From NCBI GenBank assembly GCA_029641185.1, contig JAPWGK010000001.1, forward strand, positions 136,501 to 200,500: 64,000 nt of DNA. The letters are read 5' to 3'. The notes under the pieces were generated by a model, which saw nothing but the letters and a program-made list of their open reading frames with translations, did not search any database and had not been told where the DNA came from. The position numbers and the translations under genes were made by a program. Numbering within the stretch: the stretch's first letter is position 1; each line of letters starts with the position of its first letter. This document shows positions 25,671-36,566 of the stretch, one piece after another. The DNA comes from Pseudofabraea citricarpa (Eukaryota; Ascomycota; Leotiomycetes; Helotiales; Dermateaceae).

Positions 25671-27263
25671 TTACGGTGTGGAAAGCTCAAACCAATTAAC
25701 CCTCACAGACCCTCCCAGCTCTCTCGTCGCGTAATTAAAGACCCCAAACCGATAGCCCATAAAGAAGGGCCAAGTCTTATCCATGACAAAGCCCGATCCG
25801 AGGGGGACATACTGCACATTATCTGTGCTATAAGAGAACTGACCATTCACAGAAGCCAGCGGTCTGATATCGGCCGCGACACGGATCCAGATCTTCTTCT
25901 GCTCGGCTGCAGGAACCACAATGCTCGCTTCCTCGCTTCCCGTGTCGATAGTCTCCCACGTCCCGTCCTCCATGTTGATATTCCGCTTCACAACGACGCT
26001 GACCACGTCGCCATCTCGCTGCAGTCCGATCCAGGCAGATTTATTCCGCAGCAGACAGAGACCGGCGCGATCGCCATCTCGGAGATCCGAGTAATCCAGC
26101 TCCAGCGTAGCCGTCGACGACGGGCCGTGGATGCGGCGCGTCAGCGTATTCCTCGCGCGGTACAGATCCTGCGTGACCGTGGCCGTCGAGAGCTGCAGTC
26201 CTCGGTCGAGAAGCCATCTCGCGTTGTCGGGATTGTGGTTCCATTCCCACTCGGGACTCAGCGCCGGGCCAGGGAACTCGTCGATTCCAGCCGCTGGCCG
26301 CACCGTCTGCGGCGTCAGGTTCGGATACGCATAGCTGTCTCGCCACGTGTTGCCCGTCTGCTCGATGTGCACCCATCCGTCCTCGTCCCAAGTCGCAGGC
26401 GCGAGGACCGGAATCCTCCCTCCCGGGTACGCATCCACGAAGGCCATGTAATACCAGTCGCCGCTCTGCGTCTCTACCAAGCCGCCCTGGTGCGGCGAGC
26501 CCGTGTCAGGAACGGGACTCGCGCTGCGATCAATGACATTCCTCACCGTGTACGGGCCGAAAGGGCCCGTAGTAGATCGGAGGATATACTGAGCGTCAGG
26601 AGGCCGCGTGACGAAGATATAATAGCTCCCGTTCCGCTTGTAGAAGCGGGAACCCTCGAGAGCGCCGATATCAGAGGGCGTATCAAAGACGACTTGCGAC
26701 TGCAGCTCAGTGAAGGAGCCTGTCGCGGGATCAATAGACACCTGAGCGACCGAGAGCTGTGTGCTCCCGTAGGCGACATACAGCGAGTCGTCTTCATCGA
26801 TCAGGAGCCCGGCATCGTAGTAGCATTGCCCGCCAGCCAGCGGGCCATGCTTAGTCCAAGGACCGGCCACCGTCGACGCCGTGTACACGAAGGTGCCTAC
26901 GTTCCGGATACAGCCTCCCCAGTAGAACAGGCCGTCGCTTGCGCGGTGGTTGAGAAACGACGCCCAGATCCCTTGCACGTACGCCTGCTGTCCGTCGGCT
27001 AGATCGTGCGCTGCCGAGAAGTCGAGGACCGGCACCGAGTGCCCTGCGTACTCCCAGTTTACCAGATCCTGCGATTGTAGAATCACGGCCCCCGGCGAGA
27101 AGTGCATCGTGGATGCTGAGTAGTAGAATGTGGATCCGACCCGGATTATGTCTGTGTCGGCGAGGTCCTGCCAGAGGATCGGGTTGGTGTAGTTCTGGGC
27201 GAGGCATGAAGGTGGGAGGGAGAGAATTGTCAGGACCAGGGTGAGATAGAGAAGAGAGATCAT
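25671..27263 (-). CDS. Secreted GH43 glycosidase (beta-xylosidase / arabinofuranosidase type)
   Basis: Intronless; 530 residues from the ATG at 27263. The frame extends to a Met at 27317, but the inner Met starts exactly at a signal peptide (MISLLYLTLVLTILSLPPS), so I choose it. The five-bladed propeller domain shows NPILWQDLADTDIIRVG with the catalytic-base Asp, YDAGLLIDEDDSLYV with the second Asp, and GALEGSRFYKRNG with the acid Glu. Residues from about 330 on form a beta-sandwich of the concanavalin type found at the C-terminus of many GH43 enzymes (RAGLCLLRNKSAWIGLQR). It should act on xylan- or arabinan-derived side chains outside the cell; the exact specificity is not readable. The coding strand is clearly more GC-rich than most of the window, which also leaves a long open frame on the opposite strand. 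Confidence 0.92.
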   Translation of the reverse strand: MISLLYLTLVLTILSLPPSCLAQNYTNPILWQDLADTDIIRVGSTFYYSASTMHFSPGAVILQSQDLVNWEYAGHSVPVLDFSAAHDLADGQQAYVQGIWASFLNHRASDGLFYWGGCIRNVGTFVYTASTVAGPWTKHGPLAGGQCYYDAGLLIDEDDSLYVAYGSTQLSVAQVSIDPATGSFTELQSQVVFDTPSDIGALEGSRFYKRNGSYYIFVTRPPDAQYILRSTTGPFGPYTVRNVIDRSASPVPDTGSPHQGGLVETQSGDWYYMAFVDAYPGGRIPVLAPATWDEDGWVHIEQTGNTWRDSYAYPNLTPQTVRPAAGIDEFPGPALSPEWEWNHNPDNARWLLDRGLQLSTATVTQDLYRARNTLTRRIHGPSSTATLELDYSDLRDGDRAGLCLLRNKSAWIGLQRDGDVVSVVVKRNINMEDGTWETIDTGSEEASIVVPAAEQKKIWIRVAADIRPLASVNGQFSYSTDNVQYVPLGSGFVMDKTWPFFMGYRFGVFNYATRELGGSVRVNWFELSTP

Positions 27264-29019
27264 GTTGGATGGAAGTTTTTTGTCCGGGTTATGGTTTCCA
27301 GTTGTGAATGATAACAAGTTTTGAAGGCTGGATTTTAATCAACAAGTGTTCGGAACAAGAGGCATTTTTATACCTCTCTACTTACTCCACGAATTGCCTC
27401 ACTTCCCCCTTTTCCTCCATCAAACAAAACAACAAGCAGCCCGAACCAGCAGATCACGACTGGTAAGCGTTTCCGATTCATTAGAACGTGACCTGAGCAT
27501 TCACCTAACAGGTGCGTTTAGAAGATGGAAAAAAAAGCACTTGCTAGAATATCACATCGGCATCTGCCACGCATGTGATGTGCACGATCAGCGAAGGCAC
27601 AGAAAACCTCCCACACGCGCCACCCTCTCTCGAACCGTGCCAATTAATGAGCAAGGGAAAAGAAGAAAAAAAAAAGAAGAAAAAAAGAAAGCCGCGTCTT
27701 CTCCATACTCAGCTTCAACAAAAACCAAAAGAAAAAAAGTGCCGGGAGGTGAGATCCTTGCCGTCACTTACCGGCCCCAGCATGATCGCACAGAAGGCCC
27801 AAGCTATCGTTTCCTCTCGCGCCCCAATAGCGGATCCAACAGAGAACAGGCTATATACCTACCTACAGTACTAACGGTACTGTTACTTGTGGCGGGGTTT
27901 TGAGATTTACCCCAGATTTCTCTCTTTTTTTTTTTTTTACTTTTTCACTTCCTTCCTTGCTTGCTTCCTTGCGCTCGAATGACGACGACGAGTCGCTCGA
28001 TAGCTCGGTACTTCTCTTCTCTCCTCTTCTAATCTGATCTGATCTGAGATAAAGGGTGGGTGGGTAAGTGGTGTTGGTGGCGTTTTGCCGAGTCACTCGT
28101 ACAGTACCGCAGTACATACAGTAGATACAGGCTGAAAGCGATGATGTGGGAATGCAGATCTCCCGCGCAGGAAGGTGGGAAGGGAGTGCGGGTTGGTTTG
28201 TTTTTGTTTGTTTTTGTTGGTTGTTGGAGGTGGAGGGTTGTTGGTGGAGGTGGAGGTGGGAGGGTGCTCGCTTAAGCTTAAGCTTGATTTGATACTTGAC
28301 CTTGGCTTGTCAGCTGGCTTGCCCAGTTGAGCTACCTTACTGTTCTGTACAAGTAGCTATCAAAAGATTGGAAACAAGAAAAGAAGACCGTTGCAAAGTT
28401 ATATCCGGCATATATACACACACACAAACATAGGTACATATATATCAGTAACCACCCACCCTACCCTTCCTTACCTTACCTTCTATACATATCCGCGCAT
28501 CAAATAACCCCCTCTCCCCCTCCCTCCTCTCTCTCTCTCCCTCTCCCCTTCTCTCCCCCCATCATCCAGCCAGCGGACAAACGGAGATAGAGAAGCAAAA
28601 CAAGAGAAGGAAAGAAGATAAGCAAAGACCTGAAACGTGAAACAACGTGCGCCCAAAAGCCAAAACCCCCCAAAAGTCAAAAAAGTCAAAAAGTCAAAAA
28701 GCCAAAAAAAAGAAAAAGCCAAAAAGGACGAAAGCGACACAGAGAGACAATAATAATTCCCGCCCCCACACCCACCGACCGGACTCCGAGGCCGAGAGGC
28801 CGAGGTGTGAGGTGTGAGGTGTCAGGTGTGATCATGTGAGGTAGATGTAAGGCCGTGCTTGCTTACTTGAGCTTGAGGTCGAGCTCGATAGCTGATAGAT
28901 CAGCAGGGGCCGTGATATTGTACAGTACAGTACCGTGGAGTTAATTGTGCAGCGTGGGATCCCGTATCTACAGTATGGCAGATGCTGGTATCGATCAATA
29001 CTCCGTTCGCACGTACAGT

Positions 29020-29042
29020 ACGCACGCACGCACGCACGCACG
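29020..29042. repeat. (CGCA)n microsatellite
   Basis: Perfect tetranucleotide repeat of about five and a half units. Confidence 0.85.
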
Positions 29043-29095
29043 ACAGGGAAGGCTAGACTAGACTAGACCATCACATCACATGCACAGTCGTATTA

Positions 29096-29135
29096 GCATT
29101 CACATTCACATTGACATTGACATTGACAATCACAA
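29096..29135. repeat. CATTCA/CATTGA/CAATCA hexamer array
   Basis: A run of six-base units drifting from CATTCA through CATTGA to CAATCA. Confidence 0.75.
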
Positions 29136-30016
29136 TCACAGCCCCAACTCCCAAGGCTCAAGCACAGCGGAGAAACATATCCATATTAAAAGTGGTCCGT
29201 CCATCAAATGGACCACCCGTCGTTATCTTATCTTGCTTATTTGCAATTGAGTTCTGAAGAGAAGGAGCACCCGGGTTTACACAGTACAGTAGTAGTAGTA
29301 TATGCAAAGCAAGGCGAAGCAAGCGATGCCGAATTTCCTCGTTCCACCTCTGCCTCTGCCTCTAGCCCAGCACCCCCATCAACCTATACACTTGTGGTGC
29401 CGTGCCTTGCAGTGCCTTGCCTTGCCTCTCCTCTCCTCTCCTCCATGATTTTTTGGGGCCAGATACAGAAAGTCTGGGAGAAAAACTGCCCCTTTTTACC
29501 CCGTTGTAAACACCCTCAAACGCTGCGCCAATAAATCCAAGGAGTAAAATTCCCCAGAGTTCCACCCGGGGTATGAACAGAGAGAAAGGTGAAAAGAAAA
29601 TGGCCATTCAGTACGGGAAAAGTCGAGCCGCCTTATGTCGCTACCCGCTGAAAGAGAGGGAACCAGAAACCGAGATGCTGAAATTATGCACGGGAATGGT
29701 GCTGATGTACAAAAGAAAACCGCAATGGATCGGAGTCCAATATATCGGATGTGGCGATGGACCTTCCACCTCAAATAAAATGGTTGAAGTAAAGAAACAG
29801 GTCCGGAGACCTGGCGTGTATCTAGTATGGGGTATTATGCGTCTCGAAAATCGTCTGGGAAATTCGTTACTTCGTTGATGGTGCCAAATCAGATTGGCCG
29901 GCTTATCGCATACTGCCGAGGATAACGCCCAGCTTTGAGCAGAGTAGTTCCCTCAAAGGTTCATCATCCTGTTGGTATAAGCCTGTGTCCGTGATTTGAC
30001 ATTGAACTGTGGGGAT

Positions 30017-31372
30017 TTAGAGTATCAACTTTTGTAGGTTCCGTTGGATGATCATATCCTGTACAGAGGCCATGGTGACCTTGAGCAAAGTAGTATCAGT
30101 GGCGTTAGTGAAGTGTCCGTAGACTTCTCGGTTAGGATTTCGATTCAGGGCCACGAATTTGTCCATGAAGTATTTGCTAGTCTGTTGCGAGTTCGTTGTG
30201 TCGCCTAGGAAATCAGAAAAGCCGTGTTTGGTGATCGGGCTGGTGCCAATCTTGGCCTTGAACAGATCAATCTTGTTCAAGAAGAGGATCAGTGCCGATT
30301 TGGCGAACCAATGTGAGTTGGCGATGGATTCCCAGAGCATGAGAGCTTCTTGCATTTGGTTCTACGATGGTTAGCCCGGGCTCTCCTGGGTTGTGCGCAG
30401 TACATACTCCATCCTTATCTTCAGCTAGACACTGATCGTAGCCACTGATAGCAACCAAGAACATTAGACAGTGCACATTCTCAAAGCAATGAATCCACTT
30501 CTTGCGCTCCGATCTCTGACCACCAACGTCGAACATGCGGTATGTGATACTGCCCAAATCAAAATGTGTTTCAGTTATGCCAGTCGTCCGTAGACGAGCT
30601 CGAAGGACATCTTGATCGGTCGGGAGGAAGTCTTTGCTAAAGAGGCGATCGAGATCCTCGAAGAAGCTGGGAGGGGAATTGATTAGCATGGTGTTGGGAG
30701 AATCAGACGTCCTCGAGATCTCACTAGCTCAAATTGTCGTGCAACGCGAACTCATTGCCTCTCTCGATTGCCTTCTGAATTCCGGGGTCCTTCCACAGAT
30801 CCTTAAACGCCTGTCGGTATTCGATTGGGATGGGGTCGAAGGGTTTGATGTCGATATCGTCGTTCATCGTGTTCAGGTGGATCTGGAGTCGATTAGCATA
30901 CGCGGCGACACAATCGGACGACGACGCCTCAGCAGACAGGTATCGGGGCGACTCACCGACGTGTTCTCGTACTCAAACTCGATGCCAAACTCCTCCATGG
31001 CCTCGATGGTCTTCCGGAGACCCTCGAGAATGTTGTTGAAGATGATGAGACGCCATTCGTCCTTTTCGCTCTTGCTGAAACCCTCCTTGGTATAGATCAG
31101 GCGCATCTGCTTGAGGATGGTCGACTTCCCACTCTCTCCCGCACCTGTAGGACGGCGTGGTTAGCGGTCGTGACGTCTTGAGGCACGACGGGCGATGGAC
31201 AGGATCGGGGTGGTGGAGGGGTGGTGATGAGATGTGATAGGAGTCGGCGCTCACCCAATAACAGCAGCTTGACCTGTCGCGAAATGGACTTCTCATCTTC
31301 GCGGATCAGCCGATCGATCTCCTTGTTCTTCTTGGACTCCGGGTCGTCCCTCGCAGAGAAGCAGCAACTCAT
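30017..31372 (-). CDS. gna-2: Heterotrimeric G protein alpha subunit, fungal group II (GNA-2 / Gpa2-like)
   Basis: Five exons: 31372-31255, 31144-30957, 30882-30725, 30666-30408, 30361-30017; phases match and give 355 residues, the normal size. It is the GTP-switching subunit at the plasma membrane downstream of seven-helix receptors. Motifs in order: P-loop GAGESGKS (40-47, first Gly codon split by intron 1), RLRTTGITE switch I, DVGGQRSERKKW switch II, NKIDLF, and TNATDT. The C-terminus IIQRNLQKLIL lacks the Cys of group I (Gi-like) subunits and matches group II. The N-terminus MSCCFS has no Gly at position 2, so N-myristoylation is not expected, while the paired Cys could be palmitoylated; other group II members also begin without Gly2. 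The surrounding 5' and 3' intergenic regions are unusually long. Confidence 0.93.
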
Positions 31373-33727
31373 GATGGCGGTCGGGTGAGGTGACGGGGCG
31401 AGGAATCAAAGTGAGGTTTCAATCAATGGGGGAGGAAGTGTTGACATGCACAACAGAGCGAGGTTGATGTGACGATGGAAGGAATGGAAGATCAGAAAAG
31501 GGTTCCTTGGAGTAGTGCCGATGATATGCTCAGGGGGGGTCAGACGTTGGCTGTTCGCTTGTGCCTCTTGGGGTGCTGAAGGTGCTGGAGGTGCGAGAGG
31601 GGAGGACGGAGTTCCAGATGGCTCGTGGGAAAGTCTAAAGTGCAGCACGACGTAGTGTAGTGTAGTGTAGTGCAAGGAAACGCACGTTCTGGCGGGCGAG
31701 AGGAAGACTGAGCGTTTGTTTGAGAGGTTGTAGTTGGTGATGGTGGTAGTAGTAATAATGGTGATGATGGGTTGTTGCTTGTCAAGAGAGAGGGAACGTG
31801 ATAATCATCAATCACCAAGAGAACAGCAGAAGGAGAGGAAGAAGCAGAAGCAGAAGCAGAAGAAGCAGAAGAGAGGCAACAGCTAAGGTATTTAAAAACG
31901 AGCATGGGTAAGTAACTCCAGTCAGACTTGCCCGCAAGCAGCAAGAGGTACTGGACTATTGCAGCTCTTCAGCAGAGCAAGTCGACTGTCAGGTACTGTC
32001 CCGTACTGTACAAAACGTGCATTATTCACCACTTGCAGGGCACCCGGTCTGGGTAAGGCGGCGGGAAGACGAGAGGTGCAAGAGCTCCCTAACGTGGCCT
32101 GTCAGGGTTCTAGAAGAGCATGGCGCCTGATTGGCGTTATTGAGGGGGGAAAAGCGGGCGGACAGGGTTCCCGGCATCAGAAAACGTTACCGGTGGCATT
32201 ACCTCGTGCTTTTTTTCCTTTTTGCATGTAAGGTACTGGTTGGTGATGGGTCCAGTTTTCTTTAGTGTAGAAATTGCAGCTTTTGTTCAAATTTGGGGGA
32301 GGGGGGGAGAAGGAAGAGGGAAGAGGGGGGTCAGCAGCTGGCCTCAGCTGAGGTGAGGAGAGGAGAGGAGAGGAGAGGTGAGGATGACACAGTAGCTATA
32401 GGTATAGGTACATACAGTACAGCAGTTGAAGTGCTACAGCAGGAGAGTCATGTCTGTTTTTACACACCTCACCTCACTAACAACCCCCAAAACACCTCCT
32501 ATCTGATGCGTCCTGGGGGCTGTTTTATAGGCTACACAGCACATTTACATTACTGCAATTACTGCAGCCTACCACCGCTTGCCTGGAATCCATTACCCGG
32601 TACAGCAGATCGTCAGCAGCCCCACCGTCTTCAACAACTAACTGCTGCTCTTCTGCCGATGGCTTCATTTGGTGGCATGCACATACATGCACATATAAAT
32701 ACCGATCATCCAATCTATCCCATGGCTGTGGCGTGTTGCCCGAGCCCATCTCCGCCCATCAACGACGTTCATTGCCGCAACGACTCTCTGCTCCGACGCG
32801 CCACCTTTCCGTGGCCATGGGAAGTCGATGTGATGAGATGAAGCTCGTTGCGGCACAGAACCCATTCCTCTTTTCTCCCTCGGGATATACTTCGGCTTGG
32901 GACTTGGGTTCTTCTACGCGTCTTCCCCCTACAAGGTTGTTATCCAGCATTCGTCCACCACCACCACCACCACCTCCAACTCACCAACACGGCACAACAA
33001 CAGCCGACAGCCACCAACTTCAAAATCCAACGTCATGCGAGCCTGTCAACAAACGCTTCAGGTCTAGAAGACGTGCCGCAACCAGCATCGTCACATGGCT
33101 GTGGCCAACAGACTTTTTCTGCATCTCACTCAGACATGTCAGAATGTCTATTGAATTCTCCGAAGCAAGATTGCAAAGATTGAACTCTAATCTAGACTGA
33201 CCTACTTAACCCCAAAGGATCTCGCCATCGCACCCTCATCTTCGCGACCCCGTTCCCTTGGGTCGCGCGTGCTCACATGAGTAAGAAAGAAAAAAAAGGA
33301 AAGAAAAAAAAAAAACAGGTGATGATGAATCCCACCCATCATACGTCCGTATCGTCTACCTACCTACGTACAAATAAGAAAGAGAGGAACTACTACTTCT
33401 TGCTATTGAGTCACTCGCCGTGCTATGCACATTATCGCCGATTCGGATTTACCCGAGATGCTGCACAAACGCGGGGATGTTGCTTCTGTTGACCGAGGCT
33501 CAAGGAGTCGCTTCGAATGCTATCACTTCACGATCTTGTCTTGCTTATCCATATTCCCATTGTTGCCTATTCTTACGGGCGTTACATCTTCAGGGGTACA
33601 TTTCGCAGTCGATATAAACTCAAGTCATGGAGATGTAGACAAGCAATTGCTTCTTGCAACACACACCGTAACTCCTGTCACAAACCACATTTCTCTTTTC
33701 CTAACGTCCAACATCTAAAACCTCAAT
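31373..33727. other. Divergent intergenic region, G-alpha / LovD-like
   Basis: About 2.36 kb of shared upstream DNA. It holds TAGTG repeats (about 31,653-31,672), a GAAGCA run (31,835-31,872), G-rich stretches (about 32,293-32,380, including GGAGA arrays), a CCA run at about 32,950-32,972 and two TACAGTA/TACTGTA sites (32004-32010, 32413-32419). TATAAA at 33613-33618 lies 110 bases before the LovD-like start. Open frames of 60-180 codons on both strands follow the simple repeats, and I do not call them. Confidence 0.5.
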
Positions 33728-35181
33728 ATGTCTTCTGCAGAGCAGATCATCGAGAAAGCATGCCAAGAGAAAAGCATCCCCAATGCTGTCGTAGTCGCAG
33801 CAGACAGGACTGGTATGCGGCATCTCCACAGCACCTGACCGTATTGACATTACGCAGGCCATTTCCAGTACTCCCACGCGTTTGGGGTTCGGTCTCTTGT
33901 GAGCAATGAACCAATCCAGACAGACGCCACCATGTGGATGGCTTCGTGCACCAAACTCTTGACGACCATTGCAGCCATGCAATGTGTTGAGAAGGGATTG
34001 CTGAACCTCGATGACGATGTATCGATCATCCTGACCGAGCTCAAAGATCTCCCAATCCTGACAGGCTTTGATGAGGAGGATGGGGGGAAGCCTATCTTGA
34101 TCCCGAATCCCAAGAAGATCACCTTGAGGTAGTTCTCACCTTCTCGGACAAGAGTCAAATGTTGATCAGACCATCACCAGGCATCTCCTTACTCATTCAT
34201 CGGGTCTGAGCTACGATATCTTCAGTGGGTTTTGTTCCTGTCTTGGGTTTTACGTTTGCTTATCCAATCAGACCCAACCGTCTCCCGCTACCAAACATAT
34301 CGTGGGGTAGAACCAGCAGCCAGCGGATCAGGCAACGGCCCGATCCGCAAGAAATATGTCTTCCCATTGCTCTTCGCTCCTGGGGAAGGTTGGGAATACA
34401 GCGTGGGTGTCGACTGGGCAGGGCAGCTGGGTATGTTAGCCAGTTCCCCAATCTCTCCCAAAAGCTAACTATTCCCAAAGTCGAAAGAGTCAACAACAAC
34501 ATCTCGTTGGGAGAATACCTCTGGATCCACGTCTGGGAGCCCCTCGACATCAACGACATGACATTCAAACCACCCACCCACGCGCTGGTCCAGAAGAACA
34601 TGACCGACATGTCATGGCGACAAGGCGACGTCAACCAATACGGATCAACTCTGGACCCAGATGGAAAATTGGAAACCACCACTCAATCCTTCTGGGCTGC
34701 TACCTCCGAGTCTGATGATTGTCAAGGCGGCGGCGGGGTCTACGGCTCGATGCCCTCCTACCACAAGATCATCAACTCGCTCCTGCTCTCGCCATGCCCG
34801 TTGCTGGAAGCATCGACGCTCGACGAGATGTTCAGGCCGCAACTCAGCAGCGCCTCCAAGGCAGCCCTCTCAAGAGTGCTCGGCATCCCGGAGATGAACA
34901 TCATGTACGGCTCGCTGGGCACCGAAGCCGATCCCGATTGGGGGCTCGGCGGGATCACGAACCTGCGGGATCTGAAATCCGGCAGGAGGGCGGGCAGTTT
35001 GGCGTGGGGAGGCTATCCGGGTCTCTCGTGGTGGGTGGACAGGACCGAGGGCGTGGCGGGTATCTGGGGGAGTCAGCTATGCCCCCCTGGCGATCCGAAG
35101 ATTGCGCAGCTCGAGGCGTTGTGGGAGGCGGAGGTTTATGAGAAGGTGAGGAAGGCGAAGGATGTCAAGGGGAAGCTGTGA
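33728..35181 (+). CDS. Class C beta-lactamase-like serine hydrolase / LovD-type transesterase
   Basis: Five exons: 33728-33812, 33858-34128, 34181-34224, 34272-34430, 34481-35181; phases match and give 419 residues, the size of LovD-like proteins. The catalytic SxxK tetrad is SCTK in TMWMASCTKLLT, followed by the HLLTHSSGLSYD signature that is read across the second intron. GWEYSVGVDWAG supplies the Tyr of the YxN-type motif. The family includes acyltransferases of polyketide pathways (LovD) and esterases; the sequence alone does not choose between them. No signal peptide is visible, so it is probably cytosolic. There is no polyketide synthase or other biosynthetic partner in the window, so a stand-alone esterase is as likely as a tailoring enzyme. 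Confidence 0.85.
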
Positions 35182-35324
35182 GGGAGAGGGCCGTTGATCA
35201 CATCTCTGCTGTGGAATATCATGATAGACAAAAGCGGAGCGTAGGTGTTGTCTCTCACTTAGTCAGTTACTGAATCTTATAATATGGCTATAATGCTGTC
35301 TACTGGTGCAGAAAGAGACAAAGC

Positions 35325-35347
35325 ACTCACTCACTCACTCACTCACT
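35325..35347. repeat. (ACTC)n microsatellite
   Basis: About six perfect ACTC units. Confidence 0.85.
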
Positions 35348-35377
35348 AGCAAGAATAACATCCACCAGCCATACCCA

Positions 35378-35628
35378 CAGCCGCGATATCATATATCATA
35401 TAGGGATAACAAACACCCACTACACTCACCAGCCGCGATATCATGAGGGACAATAAACATCCACCCACAGCAGCACTCACCAGCCGCGCTTCAAAAATGC
35501 ACTTCCCATGTCCAGCCGCACCTCACCAGCCGCGATATATCAGAAGGGACAATGAACACCCACCCACTGCCTATCACCAGCCGCGACGGCCAGCCACCCA
35601 TCCACCCATCCACCCACCCAACCACAAT
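35378..35628. repeat. Degenerate minisatellite, about 51-base unit, five copies
   Basis: The core CAGCCGCG begins at 35378, 35430, 35481, 35527 and 35578, spacings 52, 51, 46 and 51. The best units continue as GATATCA, then GGGACAAT(A/G)AACA and CCACCCAC before the next CTCACCAG. The third unit is diverged inside and the fifth is partial. Further loose CAGCCGC copies occur near 35,709. Confidence 0.75.
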
Positions 35629-36566
35629 AACATTAGTCGGGTCAGAAGCCCAGTCTTCACCTTCTAATACTGAGGAGTCAAGACATGCGCTGCGGCACGC
35701 CCCAAAATACCAGCCGCACCAGCCGCGCTGTGCAAGTGCAAAACGCAGCGCAAGCGAGGAAAACCGACAGCACAAAGAAGCACGAACTGAATGACAACAG
35801 CACGCTCTCTGACGACCGCAGGATTTCTCGTGTCGGTCGCGATACGTCGTCTGACAACCGAACGAATTCGCGAGTCGGAGACTCGGAGTCGTATGGGGTA
35901 TGCTAGATGCTAGATGGGGGGGCTGGGCGTGTTGGGCAGGTGTGGGAGTGTGGAATGGTGGGATTGTGTGGGATGCTGCTTCAGCTCTTAGAATCAAGGC
36001 GGATGCTGCCCCGTACCGAGCGTAAGATTGATCTGGTGGAGAAGGGAGATGGAGCATCAGGGGAGGGACGGAGGGTTTTATATGTTTGTGCAGAGGGGGT
36101 CGGATCGGGGGATGGGTTCCGAGATCTGGGGGGAGTGATTGAGAAGTGACATGTAGTGTGAATGAGTAAGTAAGTGATCTGAGGTTCAGTGGGAAGGAGT
36201 AGGACAGAACAGGAGACCCGAGAGGCATATACATATTAGACTATTAAAAATTTCTTTTCTTTCTCTCTTTCTCTCTTTCTCTCGTTCGTCTTTCTACAAG
36301 TTTTTTACCTGAGCTACCTTGCCAAATACCAGATACCACATACCAGATACCAAGATACCATCCATCAATCCATAGTAATACCTCTTCAGGAAATAAAAAA
36401 AGAAACAAAACCCCCTCAAGCCTGAAGTAGCAGACCCCCCCCAAAAAAAATCAAAACGCCTTCCAGATGCATAGTACAGGTAGGTAGGTATGGCAAGGCA
36501 AGGCAAGGATTTAATTCATACACGAATATATCAAGACAAGTTTTATTTTTTTCGGACGGGGCATCC

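Larger units (their letters stand above)
27264..30016. other. Long simple-repeat-rich intergenic region
   Basis: About 2.75 kb between the GH43 start and the G-alpha stop with no gene I can support. It is built largely of low-complexity DNA: A-rich and T-rich runs (27,660-27,740, 27,927-27,940), pyrimidine-rich stretches (28,500-28,560), AAAAGTC-type direct repeats (about 28,670-28,730), GTGAGGTGT repeats (28,803-28,840), (CGCA)n at about 29,020-29,042 and a CATTGA/CACATT hexamer array (about 29,096-29,135). The heptamer TACAGTA recurs through it. A 101-codon open frame at 29573-29878 has no recognisable feature. Confidence 0.55.
35182..36566. other. Convergent intergenic region with minisatellite, LovD-like / GT15
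   Basis: About 1.4 kb between two gene ends. It contains an ACTC microsatellite, a degenerate 51-base minisatellite with a CAGCCGCG core, CCACCCAT-type repeats (about 35,590-35,625), and A-rich runs near 36,400-36,450. A 247-codon minus-strand frame (36234-35491) runs through the repeats and is not supported as a gene. Confidence 0.55.

Noticed and set aside
26127..27002. 291-codon plus-strand open frame antisense to GH43
   Set aside because: It lies wholly inside the GC-rich GH43 gene and has an Arg-rich composition typical of the reverse strand of biased codons; no domain is seen.
27346..27903. 185-codon plus-strand frame
   Set aside because: Lys/Arg-rich translation of A-rich low-complexity DNA upstream of GH43.
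29573..29878. 101-codon plus-strand frame
   Set aside because: Starts with a Met but has no domain, no signal peptide and no neighbouring exon logic; it lies in repeat-rich DNA.
31540..31944. 134-codon minus-strand frame in the G-alpha upstream region
   Set aside because: Low-complexity Ser/Ala/Pro translation of GAAGCA and GGT repeats; could at most be part of a long leader.
35491..36234. 247-codon minus-strand frame
   Set aside because: It reads through the minisatellite and Pro/His-rich simple repeats and has no recognisable domain.
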